From: Spirogloea muscicola
Taxonomy: Eukaryota; Streptophyta; Zygnematophyceae; Spirogloeales; Spirogloeaceae
Direction of reading: 5' to 3'
Length of the DNA: 64,000 nucleotides
Assembly: GCA_009602725.1 (NCBI GenBank)
Contig: WELB01000030.1
Span: 701,553 to 765,552 of the forward strand
A program made the position numbers and the translations under genes. The notes below the pieces were generated by a model. That model ran no database searches and was not told the DNA's origin. It saw only the letters and a list, made by a program, of their open reading frames with translations. Positions 24,571 through 36,149 of this stretch are shown one piece after another (within the stretch, counting starts at the first letter, position 1; every line of letters starts with the position of its first letter).

Positions 24571-26573
24571 CTAAGCAGCAGGGATGTCTAACGTTTGAGC
24601 CACAATCTGTGGGCCCTTATACAGGCCACGACGGACCACAAAATTGTCAGGGGACTGGAACTCCTCAAGCCAGCCAAAATGTGGCTGGCTGTCTTCCTGG
24701 TCCTGCTTGCTCGACAGACCTGTAGCAGCACCCACGACATCAATAAGTGTAGTGCAGCGAGGTTGTTCTGCAGAACGAGCAAGCCCGTGTGCAAGCTGCA
24801 TGCAGCAGGCCCAGGCTGACATGCAGCTGTGAGCAAGCCACATGGTGCAGCCGGCATCATGTGCAAAAGAGCGCCCACAGATGTGCATAAGAGCAAGCCA
24901 CAAGTTCTACACTAAAAGCTTTTGTTGTGTTAGCACAGCACACAAACCGTGTGATGATTGAGTGTACTTGCATGTAATATCCCTCAGGAAGGTGCAAGCA
25001 AGAAAGTGCAGACTGCTCCTGTCCAATTTTCCGTAACTCCACGACTAAGTGTAAACCAAAGCAATAGGTACAAGTGCTGCTTACTTATTTGAGATTGTGG
25101 AGGGGCAGAGACACTTTTGTAGTAGGTACAGTGGCGACCACTGGTTGGAGAGTACGGTGGAATGAGCACGTCCAGGACTGCGCAGGGGGCCAGCGCAGTG
25201 AAGGCATGTATGTTGCCTCCACTAGACGGGTACAGCACATTGGTCGGGCATGGCGCTGTGAGCACCTCATCCACCACCAGCTCAGCTAGTCGAGGGGAGC
25301 CTGCCATTGAAGGCACAACACACTTGGCCATAATGCTGCAAGGGCCTAGTGTTCGTAAATTACTTGCTAGCTATTTAATCATCACAACATTGTTGAATCG
25401 AGTGTGTACAAGTAATTACCTGTACCGCGTTGGTTGGCTGCCGCCTTTGCATGCTCCACCGATTTGGTGTTCCAGTCATAAGACTGGATGTGCATGGAAC
25501 CGTAGAGCAGCTTGCTCAATACGGTCATGCCTGGGTGATCGTGAAGTGGGATGGCGGCTGACGATGGGAAGCAGAAAATGCCCATCTGCAAGTGTTGCAA
25601 CCAACAGGTCAACCAATTGTGAAGCAGAGGACGACTTTTGGAAGGCCCCCATCCTGCACGTGAGACAGGACAGCTATTGTCCATGCAAAGCTCCGTCATC
25701 TTTATCTTTACAGCCCTCTTGCTCTCTTCCTCTCTCTTCCCTCGCTTCCCCCTTCCCTATTCCCTTCTCTGCCCCTCTCTTTGCTTCCCATGTCTGTCCC
25801 TCTCTTCATTCAAAAGCTTACAGTATGCACTCAGATTCCCATGACCTGCTCAAGCCCTCTACAAGCTTGCGAGCGGTCAAGCGGCTCGATCAGGAGCCCA
25901 GACAAAGCCCTAGCTTGTCTATCTCGAGTTTGCAAAAAGAAGGATCACGATGCACAAGGCAAAAGTAGACAGTGTGAAGGTCTGGCAAACAAACTGAGAA
26001 GGCGTCGCACTCGTGCAGATGCAGGTAGGTGATCGGCGGAGCCCACCGGGGCGGGAACGCCGAGTGCCTGCTGCGGCTGCCCAGGCCCAAGAAGCCGAGG
26101 CCGCGCTGGGACGTATCAAGCTCCGGCATCAACCCCACGTCCTCGGCCTGGAAAGCGTCTGCAAGCCAACCAGGGGCGGCAGTCTGTTCCACGGAGCTGC
26201 AGCTGCTACTTGACATGGCAACAAGTCACAAAGCAAGGTTCTTAAACGACAGAAACGGCACCCCCGGGCAAGGAGCGCAGCTGGGAGAGTCTAAGGTATG
26301 CGGGGAGGTGTTTAACGGCTGCTGAGAGCGACGAGATGGCACAGAGGCTGGCCAGCGGCATCAACGGCAGCAGATGCGTGCCAGCGGACGTCCCGCGGAG
26401 GACCAGGCCCGGGATGGCGCGGGAATTCTAGAGGCGGGTTTCTGGCGGAGGCGCTCACCCATGATCTCCCGCACCTCCTGGAGGGCGCCGGCGGGCGCGG
26501 CGCCGCCGCCGCCGCCGCCGAATGCCGCGGCGCAGGCGTCGTACAGATGCTGGACCGCCGGCGGCGCCCGCGG

Positions 26574-26576
<3 letters not shown>
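24571..26576 (-). CDS. PCO: Plant cysteine oxidase (PCO/ADO family thiol dioxygenase), 5' end incomplete
   Basis: PCOs oxidise N-terminal cysteine of proteins such as group VII ERFs using O2, feeding them to the N-degron pathway, and so act as oxygen sensors. Exons are 26459 to about 26576 (start not resolved), 25995-26158, 25420-25585, 25085-25300 and 24571-24719. Seen in order: VQHLYDACAAAF, EDVGLMPEL, ITYLHLHECDAFS, PLHDHPGMTVLSKLLYGSMH (two iron-binding histidines), LYPSSGGNIHAF (third histidine), GRHCTYYK and WLEEFQSPDNFVVRRGLYKG. The true start codon lies in or beyond the A-run/n artefact at 26577-26630, which interrupts a GC-rich exon; the poly-Phe it would encode is not real. The intron between exons 2 and 3 has a long purine tract on the gene strand. 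Confidence 0.93.
25700..25810. repeat. Pyrimidine-rich tract in PCO intron
   Basis: About 110 bases on the plus strand are almost all C and T, with few purines, so the transcribed strand of PCO is purine-rich there. It is low-complexity sequence inside an intron; triplex formation is possible but not shown. Confidence 0.6.
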
Positions 26577-26629
<53 letters not shown>

Positions 26630-26630
26630 N
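26577..26630. other. A-run plus n, assembly artefact
   Basis: A run of more than 50 A followed by one n is embedded between GGC-rich coding sequence and CGG triplets. In every frame it would insert a homopolymer (Lys or Phe) into an otherwise Ala/Gly-rich exon of PCO. I treat it as unresolved GC-rich repeat sequence. Confidence 0.75.
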
Positions 26631-27162
26631 GCGGCGGCGGCGACGGCGGCGGCGGGAGTCCCGGCGCGCGGCCCGCCGCGAGAGGCGCCGGCGATCGCGG
26701 GGCACGCCTGACGTCCACGGGGCTCAAGGTGGCGAACAAGTGACAGTGGCCCGGTCGTCAGGGCCTCCACCGTTACGAGGTCTTACGGTCGGCCGGACGC
26801 GGCTGAGGGGTACGTGTCTCATATTGTATGGATGCTCGGGGTCAAAATCTTGCCAAAGTCGAGCCCAACTACAGGCAATGTGCGACCGACCGATCCGGTG
26901 TAAACTGGAGGTTCGGGAAGCCCGCAAGGGACCTCGCCGTCAGTAAGTTACCGCTTTGGCGGTGCAAGCCAAGTCCATAGCCGCTCCCTCGCAGCTCGAG
27001 AAAGCTGCCGCGCTCGCCGCAGGCAGGCGGCCGCCAGCGCCAGCGCCAGCGCCGCCGCCGCCGCCGCCGTCGCAAGCGGAGAGGCCTTGCCGTGGACTGC
27101 GCCTTCAATGCGGTGCCTAGGTCGCTCCCTTGGCCTGTGACTGTGCGCGCCCGGGAGGCGAT
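26631..27162. promoter_or_regulatory. Shared upstream region of divergent PCO and RFT1
   Basis: Roughly 530 GC-rich bases separate the two divergently transcribed genes and contain CGG and GCC triplet runs. It probably holds both promoters, and the missing PCO start codon may lie on its left edge. No separate gene is seen. Confidence 0.45.
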
Positions 27163-30100
27163 ATGGCGGCCGCTGCAGCAGGGGGCCCGGCGGCCGGCGC
27201 CAAGGAGGGCCGGCTCCTTGTCGACTCGTTCCTTCACCTCATGAGTGCGTTCGCACAGCCGCCTGTGCTCCCACGACGACCACTCTGATCACTCCTAGCT
27301 GCAACATTAGTGGCTGTGCTGCACATTGCCTGTGCTGATGGCGGCACTTCAACCGTGTCTCCCTGCCGTTCCATAATGGTATCATGCTCACAATGGTATC
27401 GTGCTTTGATACCTGTATTGGTGCAGTCTCGCAGGTGTCGTCCAGGATGCTGACTTTCTTGCTGAATTTGCTGGTGGCGAGGCGCCTGACGCCAGGAGAG
27501 TACGGGGTAAGCTATTCAACATGGTTTGGTATAGTAGGACATGGGTTCAAGAGTTGCAGTGCTCATTGTGTGCTTCTCGTCAAGCGAGAGTGAACAGAGG
27601 ACTCAGTACTTGAGCAGCTCACTATGCAATCAAGGAGCAGATGATCAAGTATCCACTACTGATTGCAGGTGTCTGCCATCCAGTTCTCGCTCTTGACAAC
27701 AACTATTCTCTTCATCAGCCGGGAGGGCTTCCGACGAGGATGTCTGAGAAGCAATGTGAGGTAGCTCTCACTGTTGGAGTGCACTGTCCTCTGTTGCAAC
27801 TTGCTGACAACAAGGTCATAAGAAGGCTTTTGCGATCGCAAGGTTCTGCTAAGGAAGTCCCTAGCAAATAGTATGCCAGGCTGAGCTACTTGCTTCTGAT
27901 AGTGCAGGACTTTCTAAACAATCTGCCCTGTGCATTGATCCAGCACATCTGTGGAGAGTCAAGCTCAGCTTGTAAGCATTGCGTGGTTGACAGTCCCCTT
28001 GGGGTTCGCTATGAGCGCAACTACGACAACAGTGGTAGTGGCATGGAGGGCTCTCAAGGGCTTGGCCCCCTTTGACAGCTACTCACTAGCTATTTATCTG
28101 CATGGTAGGCCCTACAGATTGGAAGCTATGTTGCAAATGTATCACCCTTTCTAATCTATTTGGTTTCTCTTCAAGGCAGAGGGGTCTAAGCACTTCTGCT
28201 TGTGACTGCTGAGATGTCGACCCCTTAAGAACCTCAACTGTCAGCACCTGTGTGCAGGATTGGCTGCAATCATTGAGATATGCAGTGAACCCCTTTACAT
28301 AAAAGCCCAAAGTCTGGTACTTCTCCGACTAAGAGTGATGACAGAGGCTGCTGCCACACTTGCTCGATGCTGCATGACATGTTTCCTCCTTGTGGCACGC
28401 ATCGGCAGGGTAAGTAGTATATGGAGCTCAGCTGTCAATGCTTGCCGAAGGGGAGGTTGTTGCCTGTGAAAGTTGTTGCAGTTCAGATTCTCTTGGACAG
28501 TGTCCTGCAGATAACAGCTGGTTACCTGTCTTCAAAATGTTGTAGGGTGGTGGCCTTGTGTTCGCTTATGCTGAGGTAGCATATAGTTCTTGCCTGTTGC
28601 TGGGCTACTGGGGTTACTTTGCCACCAGGCCTCGAGGATCCAAAGATAACAGCCTGGCAGTAAGTCAGCTCCTACCCTCAAGGTGCTTCCCATACTCTTC
28701 TTTGTCGCGTCAGCGATAACAGCATTTGAGGAAGCCTTTGATGGTTGTGATTGTGAAAACTAGTGGCCAAAGAGCAAGCACTTATCGTTGAGCTTTGCTG
28801 CTAGTCTACTTATGACAAATGACTATTGTAGTACCTCCGGAGTGGAGGGTATCAGGCCTCTGCATTCCACCTTGACACACAGGCGTGATGCGATTTATAT
28901 GTTCCTTTTCCTTTTGTGTACAAGTCTGACTTTTGCAGTCACTTCTATGTCCATGATGTTGGTTTGTCATCTTTAATTTGACACAGGAAGGGTTACCTTG
29001 CTGGCAAACATTCTGGGCTTCTCCGTCTGTGCGGCATCTTCACACTGCAGTCCATTCAAAAGCTAGCATTGCAGAGTGGAGATGCCCTTGTACTAGTACT
29101 CTTCGATACAGCTTACAATCAAGGAGTGTATGCCCTTGTTAGCAATCTAGGTGACAGCTGCCACCCTAGATGGCATAGTGAAGTATCAACCATGCAGTGC
29201 ATGCCTGCTTATCTGCATAAATCTTAGTGTGGGTTGCCCTTCTTCTCGCGGCGTATGCTCTAATAAGCTCAACGGTCACCATCTGCTTGAAAGGTTTGCC
29301 ATTCGACGTGATGCTCTGATGCAGGTCAACAACATCGTCAAATTCTGAAGTACCTCTGAAAGTTGCGTATGTGACCAGGTAGCCTTGTGGTTAGAATGGT
29401 CCTGCAGCCGTTAGAGGAAAGTGCCTTCCTTATGTTTGCAAAAGCGACTGTGGCAAATAATCAATCTCAATCAGGTAACTCATAAGAAATCCCGTAGATT
29501 CTCCTACCGAGTGATTAAGTTGCTTAGTGCTGCTAACCAACTTGATCAAAATGACGTTGTCTGTTGAGTTTCTTGCAAAGACAGACCACTTCACCTTTAC
29601 CTTGTCCAATGTTTCCTGTCAGACAGACTGGCTATGGAGCGTTTGCTACTTCTGGCACTGAAGGTCGTCATTTACATAGGTAGGGTTGACCTGCAGAGGA
29701 GATACTATGAGTAGTATAATACCATGTATAGGTAGTAAGCTTGACTTGATGGCTTATGCGTTCATATGCAAATGAGCATTGATGATAGAGGCTGCCGTGC
29801 AGGGTTCTTATTTGTTGTTTTTGGACCCAATTACTCATATGTCCTTCTTCGACTTCTTTACGGAACAAAGTGGAGTGACGGCGAGGCACCTCGGGCACTA
29901 GCATGCTACTGTCTATATGTCATGGTCCTTGCTGCCAATGGTGAGCACCCCTTCCTCGCACCTATCTCGTTTTCATCTATAGAAGGCATGGCTTAGTTGC
30001 ATTATCATGCATCTGATAGCAGCTGTTGTACTGAATGTTTTGCTGCCTATTGTTATCTCTGTCGCAGGCATCACTGAAGCCTTCTTACATGCAGTGGTGA

Positions 30101-31299
30101 CTGAAGAGCAGTTGGCGAGGTCTAACAGGTGGCTTGTAGGGTTTACGCTCATTTACACTGGGCTAAGTGTCCTACTTATCAAGACCCTGGGCTCAAGTGG
30201 CCTCATTCTTGCAAACTGCTTCAGTATCCTCTCATTTACCAGACTTGAATGGCCTAGCACCATTCTGACCAATCTTTTTTGCATGTCTACTACTATCTTT
30301 CTGAGGAGGAAGCTGTGGATGTAAACACCTGAACATCTGTTGCTGCTAATCTCTGTGACACCTCTGCCAGACTCAGTGAGCTTTCAGCTTATCTTGTTTC
30401 CTTGTTAATTAAGCAGCTAGAAGAAGTCGACTTTTATTGTTATGCATGTACCTTGTTATACCTTCATAGTTGCACAGACATGGCACTGCGCATCACCTAT
30501 GCTATCTTATTCATCCGCTGGTATTTCAAGGTGAGAACAGCTCTGAAGCAAGTTGTACTCGTCTATGTCATGCCGCCTCAGAATCAGTTATTCTCTGTAC
30601 ATTAAGGCATGCAGTTTCTTGTAGGGAAATTTCAAATGACAGCAACCAACAAAATGCTCCAACATATGCAGTTGACGTGTGTAACAGCCAGACAGTGGTT
30701 GAGCACTCGTGATTGCAGATTCAACAGATTCAGATTCACAACACCCTCATCATTACTCCTAGTCTTACTCTCTGTATCATGCTTGGCCTGCAACAGCTGC
30801 ATTGAAAGTTTCTCCTTTCCTTTTTCCTGGCAGGCATCAGCTTCGTTCAGCCTTTGGAGAGCTTTGCCGGGGGGGCATGTCACAATGGTTTTGATGCTAT
30901 CAGCATGCACAACATGGGTCTCAAATCAAGCACTGATTGACAGAGAGCTATCTGCAGTCACAGCTGCTAAGCACATTGGTGTTGGTGTTGCCTGCGTGGC
31001 TTGCCTCCTTGGTACTATGTATCCAAGCCCATTGCAACTCCACCTGTTCCTGCATGTGAAGCCTAGTCATCCGGCTTTGCATCTTGCAACTCCCTTGCTC
31101 CCTCATTTAATTCTCCAGATTGTATGGTGGCCATCATGGTCTCATCCTCGGTTGTGCTTGCAGCAACTTACATTCATCTTGAGCAGTGCGAACATTTTTC
31201 CTTAAAGGCTTGCTCAGATATACATACGAGCGGCCTTTCCTAATGGAATTGAGAAACCTAAGAGGGAAGCGCAACCAACAAAGTGACAAGGAGGAGTGA
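27163..31299 (+). CDS. RFT1: RFT1-like ER membrane protein (lipid-linked oligosaccharide translocation)
   Basis: RFT1 is a polytopic ER protein required for N-glycosylation, long proposed to help flip Man5GlcNAc2-PP-dolichol. Fifteen exons give 543 aa, close to human (541): 27163-27244, 27427-27506, 27669-27760, 27944-28104, 28258-28409, 28546-28659, 28832-28848, 28987-29150, 29379-29474, 29623-29679, 29803-29940, 30068-30223, 30478-30530, 30834-31011, 31208-31299. Signatures include SSRMLTFLLNLLVARRL, ILFISREGFRRGCLR, AWLTVPLGF, FDTAYNQGVYALVSNLGSLV, LQPLEESAFLMFA, YCLYVMVLAANGITEAF and GLILANCF. The tail is basic (RNLRGKRNQQSDKEE). The 17-nt exon at 28832 is inferred because it alone repairs the phase between its neighbours. 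The start is the first ATG and gives an Ala/Gly-rich N-terminus. Confidence 0.94.
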
Positions 31300-32196
31300 T
31301 GGATGTGTGGAGTCTAACTCTTCGCTGCCAATCATTAATTCCCACTCACACACATCACATTATTTGCTGCACTTGAAGGTTGTGTTGGCTAACTTTGCTA
31401 TTTGTTTTCCTGGCACATGGATCCAAGTTTCTTAACGGCGTACACTGTATAGTAGGAATTTGTGTCTTGCAGTAGGTTTGTCTACATCTAATGCTGGTGA
31501 CATATTCTTGCAAGATACGCCTAGCTTGCCCGTCGCATGTCATACTGTTGAACAAGCAGTGGATGGCTTTGCCTTCTGGCCTCCACTCTAACCGGTTCTT
31601 CAAGTTGGATGTCGAGGCCTTCAAGACTTGTCCGGTGCCACGCCACACCTATGCTGACAAAATGTGGGGAGCACTGAAGGAGCAATGGTTGTAAGGGGCA
31701 GTCCCGTCATAGAATAGAGAAAAATCCTTTGCAGGGTATGGCAAACGCTATGAGAGGCCAGTCTGTAGAGACAGCTCGTTCGAAGTACGGCTATAGGCTA
31801 CGATAGGCCAACCAAAGCGCTTGACCAGTTGCTTACACGTCCACAGAAGACCAACGCATAAAACTCCAGCTACAACAAGCACTACTTCTGTCTCCCCATC
31901 TGCCTTCACCGAACACTTTCCTCTGCCTTTGTCCTATGTGGTCCTCCACTTTGTCATGAAAAGACGAGTTCTTCATCTGATTTTAACAAGGTATATAGGC
32001 AATAACAAGGTAACGGCGAGGAGTGGGTTCCTCAAGAAGAACGCGCAGTAAGGAGGCACAGGTGGGACACTGCCGCCCTCGTCGGCTGCCCTTCACATGC
32101 TGAAGAGAGCCTGGCGTCTCGACGAGATGGGAACTGCCGTCTCGGGCTCCTCTCGGCGTGACTCCAGGTGGGCCGAAGGTAATGACTCTCTGATAA
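31300..32196. other. Intergenic region between RFT1 and PTRE1
   Basis: It contains the RFT1 3' UTR. A plus-strand frame of 67 codons at 31491-31694 (with KQWMALPSGLHSN and a KMWGALKEQWL end) has protein-like composition but I do not recognise it and see no partner exons. The right part grades into the dispersed repeat. Confidence 0.4.
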
Positions 32197-32265
32197 AAGA
32201 AGGCGCGCGGAGCACATAAAATGAAAGGGAGGCCAATTCAAGCCAATGCATTGTTCAGGCAGACA
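32197..32265 (-). repeat. Dispersed repeat copy upstream of PTRE1
   Basis: The minus strand reads through a module around ttggcttgaattggcctccc and ccgcgcgcc. Other copies are at 20166-20216 (-), 21479-21530 (+), 35650-35713 (+) and 46647-46703 (+, in an ADK intron). In the 35.6 kb copy this module follows the retroelement's terminal LLTRGY-like frame, so it may be that element's 3' untranslated part. Confidence 0.65.
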
Positions 32266-32478
32266 CTAGTGCAAACTAAACAATCTACACGATACCAGAC
32301 CTTAAATACAGAGAAGGATAATAAAGAGAAGAGAAGACGCTTCCAGGAGACGCTTTCTGATCTCTAGTACGGCGTCGGCCTGATAACGGTGCATGGTCCG
32401 TTGTACTCCGCAGTCAGAGAAGCTCCTGCGCCGCCGCCGCCAGGGCCGCCGCCGCCGCCGCCAGCGCCGCTGCCCGCC

Positions 32479-34806
32479 ATGGCGATCGAGGAGGCGGTAC
32501 TGGCCGCGATCAAGGCCGCCAAGCCCGTTTTCCGGGATGACCACGACCGGGTCGCGTTCGCCGCGCACGCCGCGGTGCTGGCGTCGGGCTACAGCCTCGT
32601 GGCAGCTGGCCGCAGCGTCGACGCTGAGCCGTCAGGTCAGGGCCAGCTCTCAAGCGATGGCTACATGCAGTGGAGACGGCACTGCCTCGTCGAGCTGGAA
32701 GCCGGGCCGTGAAGTGACCCTGCGCGCTGCGGACGCATGGCTTGTCATGCAGAGGCCAAGGAGTCGGAGGCGACCAGCAGCTGGAAGAACAGCAACGGCA
32801 CGTACGCCTTCCGCTATGCGGCTGACGACGACCCCGAGCGGACGATGATTCTCAAGGGCACAGCCATGGGCGAGTCGCTCATGCTCGACGCAGCTGCTGA
32901 CAGCAGGACCACCAACACAGAACTAAAGTTGGTGTTACCTTCGCCAAGCGCATTCTGCCCAACAATCTCAAGCGGATATCCAGCTTTTGATTTCATTCTG
33001 ATTATCTCAAGGCCATGACATGCGATCCAACCTGCAACCTACCTGATGCTGGTGACTGGTTCAGTGCAGCTCTGATGTCCTGCATGGGTCCGTATCACAA
33101 GGAATTAGCCTGGAAGTACGAGAACTTGGCAGCCTGTCACAAGTCGATTTGTGCGTGTTTTCAGGGTGAAGGACTACGTGGCAGACACCAGCAACTCAAG
33201 CTATGCAAGGCAGTACAAGAATTTGAGATTGCTTGTGGAGCATGTTGAGAGAGACATTCTCAAGGACTTATATCCGCCTATTGCAAGTGCCAAGTCGACC
33301 AGTCGTTCCAGCCAGTATGCATGCCCACTCTTCTCTGTTGGCAGTCCCGACTCTGCTGCTTACACCACTAAACAAGTCCTTGCAGTACTACTCTTGAAGC
33401 CTTATCCTGCTATTGTAAAGTACATGTTGTTGCGTGCATTATTGTATCAACCCAGACTAGTATAACACCTTTACCTTGTTCACTTTTCATGCACTCAAAA
33501 ATCATGCTGCACCCGCAGGGGGAAGACCGAGACGAGTCGGCTGATTGAGGGCGAAAACCAACCTCAGTGGCAGCCTGCTCAGGGGTACATTTTCGTGTTC
33601 ATCAATTGCATTATGCTTGTTAGCTGCAAGGGATGGCTGCGGGGCCAGTACTGGAATCTGCTGTGTGCGGTCGATCAGAGGCTGTGACAGTCACTGAAGT
33701 GCCGTTTATTTCCAAGTCAATTCAGCAGGAGTGGACTCTACGTACCCAACCAGGGACACGACGATCTTTATCCAGCGAGTGGACTCGGAGTTTTTCCCAT
33801 GCAGTAAGCCACCAGCATGTAGTCTGCAGTCATCAGCGAAGATGCTCGAGTCCACTGCAGATCAGAGGCATCAGTCTGTGGGTCATTGGGCTTGTTTGAC
33901 TGTAAGCAGAAACACAATTAGAAGCTATGCTTACAGATTGTCGATTGCGGTAGCGCGTGAGAAGATGATGTCAGTTTGTGGCTTTTCCTGCAGACCTGAC
34001 ATGCCAGGTCTTATGGGTGGTGTTGGAATACCCGGGGGAGGTGGCATGCTTCTTGGTAAATACGATATGCGCTTGACCTAGGACTCTGCTGAGAAAGAAA
34101 GGCTGAGTCCTTGTCATACTGGAGCAGCGTTGACATTGCTTGGTCTTGACAGGTCCCAATGATCCCAGGTGGTTAGGAGTTGGAAGCAGCCAGGGGCCTT
34201 ATGGTGGTGGTCTTCCACCGTAAGATGCTAGTCCTTTCGATGGAAACAGGCAGGAAGCTTCCGAGAATTTGTGTTACGTACACAACAGAGACTGCTTGTG
34301 GCTTTTGGAAGTGCATTCACAGTGCTTTCATGATCTCCAATTATTTATATTGAGCTCGATCAAGGACGACTTCTTTTCTGTGAGTTCAGCATTATCTGCG
34401 TCATATTGCCGACGGACAGGCAATACTTTCAGTCTCAGTGCCGTCGTTTGTCATTGGTGATGCACAGAGGGGTCCCTGCAGGAGCTCGATTTGATCCATA
34501 CGGCCCTTTTGGAGTACCTGGATTCGAGCCAGACCGATTTGGCGGGTATGTTCGATCCCATTATACCCAGATGGCTTTCTTAGACTAATCAAATTTGGGC
34601 ATAGATTGCGGTGGTGATATAAGGTAGGCGAATTTGCCATCCGCCTGACTTATTATGTGGTAGCCCTACATGTATTGTTGGGCTGCGCCAAGGGGAGAGC
34701 GCAGACAACTCTTAAGCCTCAGTTTGCGCTTTACAGAGAAGGTGGAAGGGGGCCGCGGCCAGGGCCTCACGTGCACCCTGATGTGCAACATTTCTACCCC
34801 TTCTGA
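32479..34806 (+). CDS. PTRE1: Proteasome regulator PTRE1 / PI31-like
   Basis: PI31 proteins bind the 20S proteasome through a C-terminal HbYX-type tail; Arabidopsis PTRE1 promotes proteasome activity in auxin signalling. Nine exons give 299 aa (PTRE1 about 302): 32479-32635, 32753-32927, 33165-33314, 33519-33584, 33729-33803, 33994-34055, 34153-34219, 34468-34545, 34737-34806. The N-terminal FP domain has AIKAAKPVFRDDHDRVAFAA and KGTAMGESLMLDAAADS; VKDYVADTSNSSYARQYKNL follows. The C-terminal half is Gly/Pro-rich with PDMPGLMGGVGIPGGGG and GARFDPYGPFGVPGFEPDRF, the conserved PI31 block. The protein ends in FYPF. Start: ATG in a gccATGg context after a CCG-repeat leader. Confidence 0.94.
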
Positions 34807-35789
34807 GCCCCTGAGGACAGGATATGTTTTTGAGGGAGGCTTTGTCAAGTAGTCACAGTACAATTTTCGCAGCATGCTGGGGGACTGCATGAGCCTGCTC
34901 AGTTTGCCTGAGACCTGTACATGTGTGTATAGTAAGATGGTGCAAGAGAAGATTTTGCAGGCGCTGTCATGAAATATCCCGTCGGTGGCTTATTCGTGTC
35001 GGTCTGACAAGACATGTGAGGTGGCACAACACGCGGACGACTGAGACACGTCACCTATCTAATACTGTAAACCAGAATTCGCAAACACAGCACCTCTAGC
35101 ACAACTCCGGTCGCGTAAGTGTGGATTTGTCTTTGGAACTATCGATTATACATCAACAGGCCAACCCCATCCTCCAATCTCAACCACTCAAACACCGTGC
35201 GTATCTGCCGCTGGACCGTAGATTTGGTATCCCAGAGGCAGCCCCAGCCTACCGCCCGAAACCGCTCAAAAGCCCAAGAGAAGCCGAAAAGCCTTACGCC
35301 TACTTCGATGGGTGTGCTCCCACCTTGACGAGTGAAGGCGGGTACCGGTCAGGCTAGCGGCGGGTAAAGGTGAAAGGGTGAGGGAATAGCAATCCCAGGC
35401 TACACTGGCCTTGGGAATTAAGGGTGGAGGGGCAGGTCGGAAATAGTGGTCTCAGGCTACACTGGCCTTGAGATCGAGGAGGAGGGGGAGCCAAATGGGC
35501 CAACGAGCCTGCTCCAAAGAAAACAGAACCATTCTTTCCGAGTTAGCTTGTCAGATTTGTTTGTGCTCACCCGTGGGTACTAATGTCATCTTAGGTACCT
35601 TAGATTAGGTCTCCGTATTATATAGCATTGTTTAGTCTGCACTCGACTCTGCCTGAACAATGTATTGGCTTGAATTGGCCTCCCTTTCAATTCATGCGCC
35701 CCGCGCGCCTTCCCCCTTCTCGTACTCTGTTCATTCTTTTTCGGGCTGGTTGTTCCAGCCCCTATTCTCAATGGGCGAGCACTTTCTTC
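34807..35789. repeat. Repeat region left of the assembly gap
   Basis: It begins with PTRE1 3' UTR. A motif aggctacactggcctt occurs twice (near 35396 and 35454). A frame near 35547-35583 ends in LSDLFVLTRGY-stop, the signature of the decayed retroelement family. The dispersed module at 35650-35713 and a GGGCTGG...CCAGCCC copy at 35710-35789 run directly into the gap. An open frame at 35121-35357 is unrecognised. Confidence 0.55.
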
Positions 35790-35901
35790 NNNNNNNNNNN
35801 NNNNNNNNNNNNNNNNNNNNNNNNNNNNNNNNNNNNNNNNNNNNNNNNNNNNNNNNNNNNNNNNNNNNNNNNNNNNNNNNNNNNNNNNNNNNNNNNNNNN
35901 N
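35790..35901. other. Assembly gap (112 n)
   Basis: A run of n separates dispersed-repeat sequence from a tandem repeat and the LTR element. The true length is unknown. The left terminal repeat of the element may be in it. Confidence 0.98.
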
Positions 35902-35972
35902 CGAAGTCCCTTCATTGGGCGTGATACTGTTCGGTCCGAAGTCCCTTCATTGGGCGTGATACTGGTTCTGTC
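35902..35972. repeat. Two tandem copies of a 35-base unit at the gap edge
   Basis: The unit starting cgaagtcccttcattgggcg occurs at 35902-35936 and again, nearly identical, at 35937-35972. Since it abuts the gap, the gap may hide more copies. It lies just outside or inside the left end of the LTR element. Confidence 0.8.
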
Positions 35973-36149
35973 CGAGCCCGTAGTAGGGCGTTCTCAATTC
36001 CGTTACTATTTCAAAGACCGATACCGACACTGAAACTGTTACGGTGACGGCTATTGGCCATCAGTTTCGGATCTAGTCCGTGCATCGCTATCATTGCTTG
36101 GTGTTTCGGCTGCCTCTTTACTGGACCGAGTGAACTCCATTTTATTGTG

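Noticed and set aside
26312-26770. Frames with poly-Phe or poly-Lys
   Set aside because: They translate the A-run artefact in PCO exon 1 and are not real proteins.
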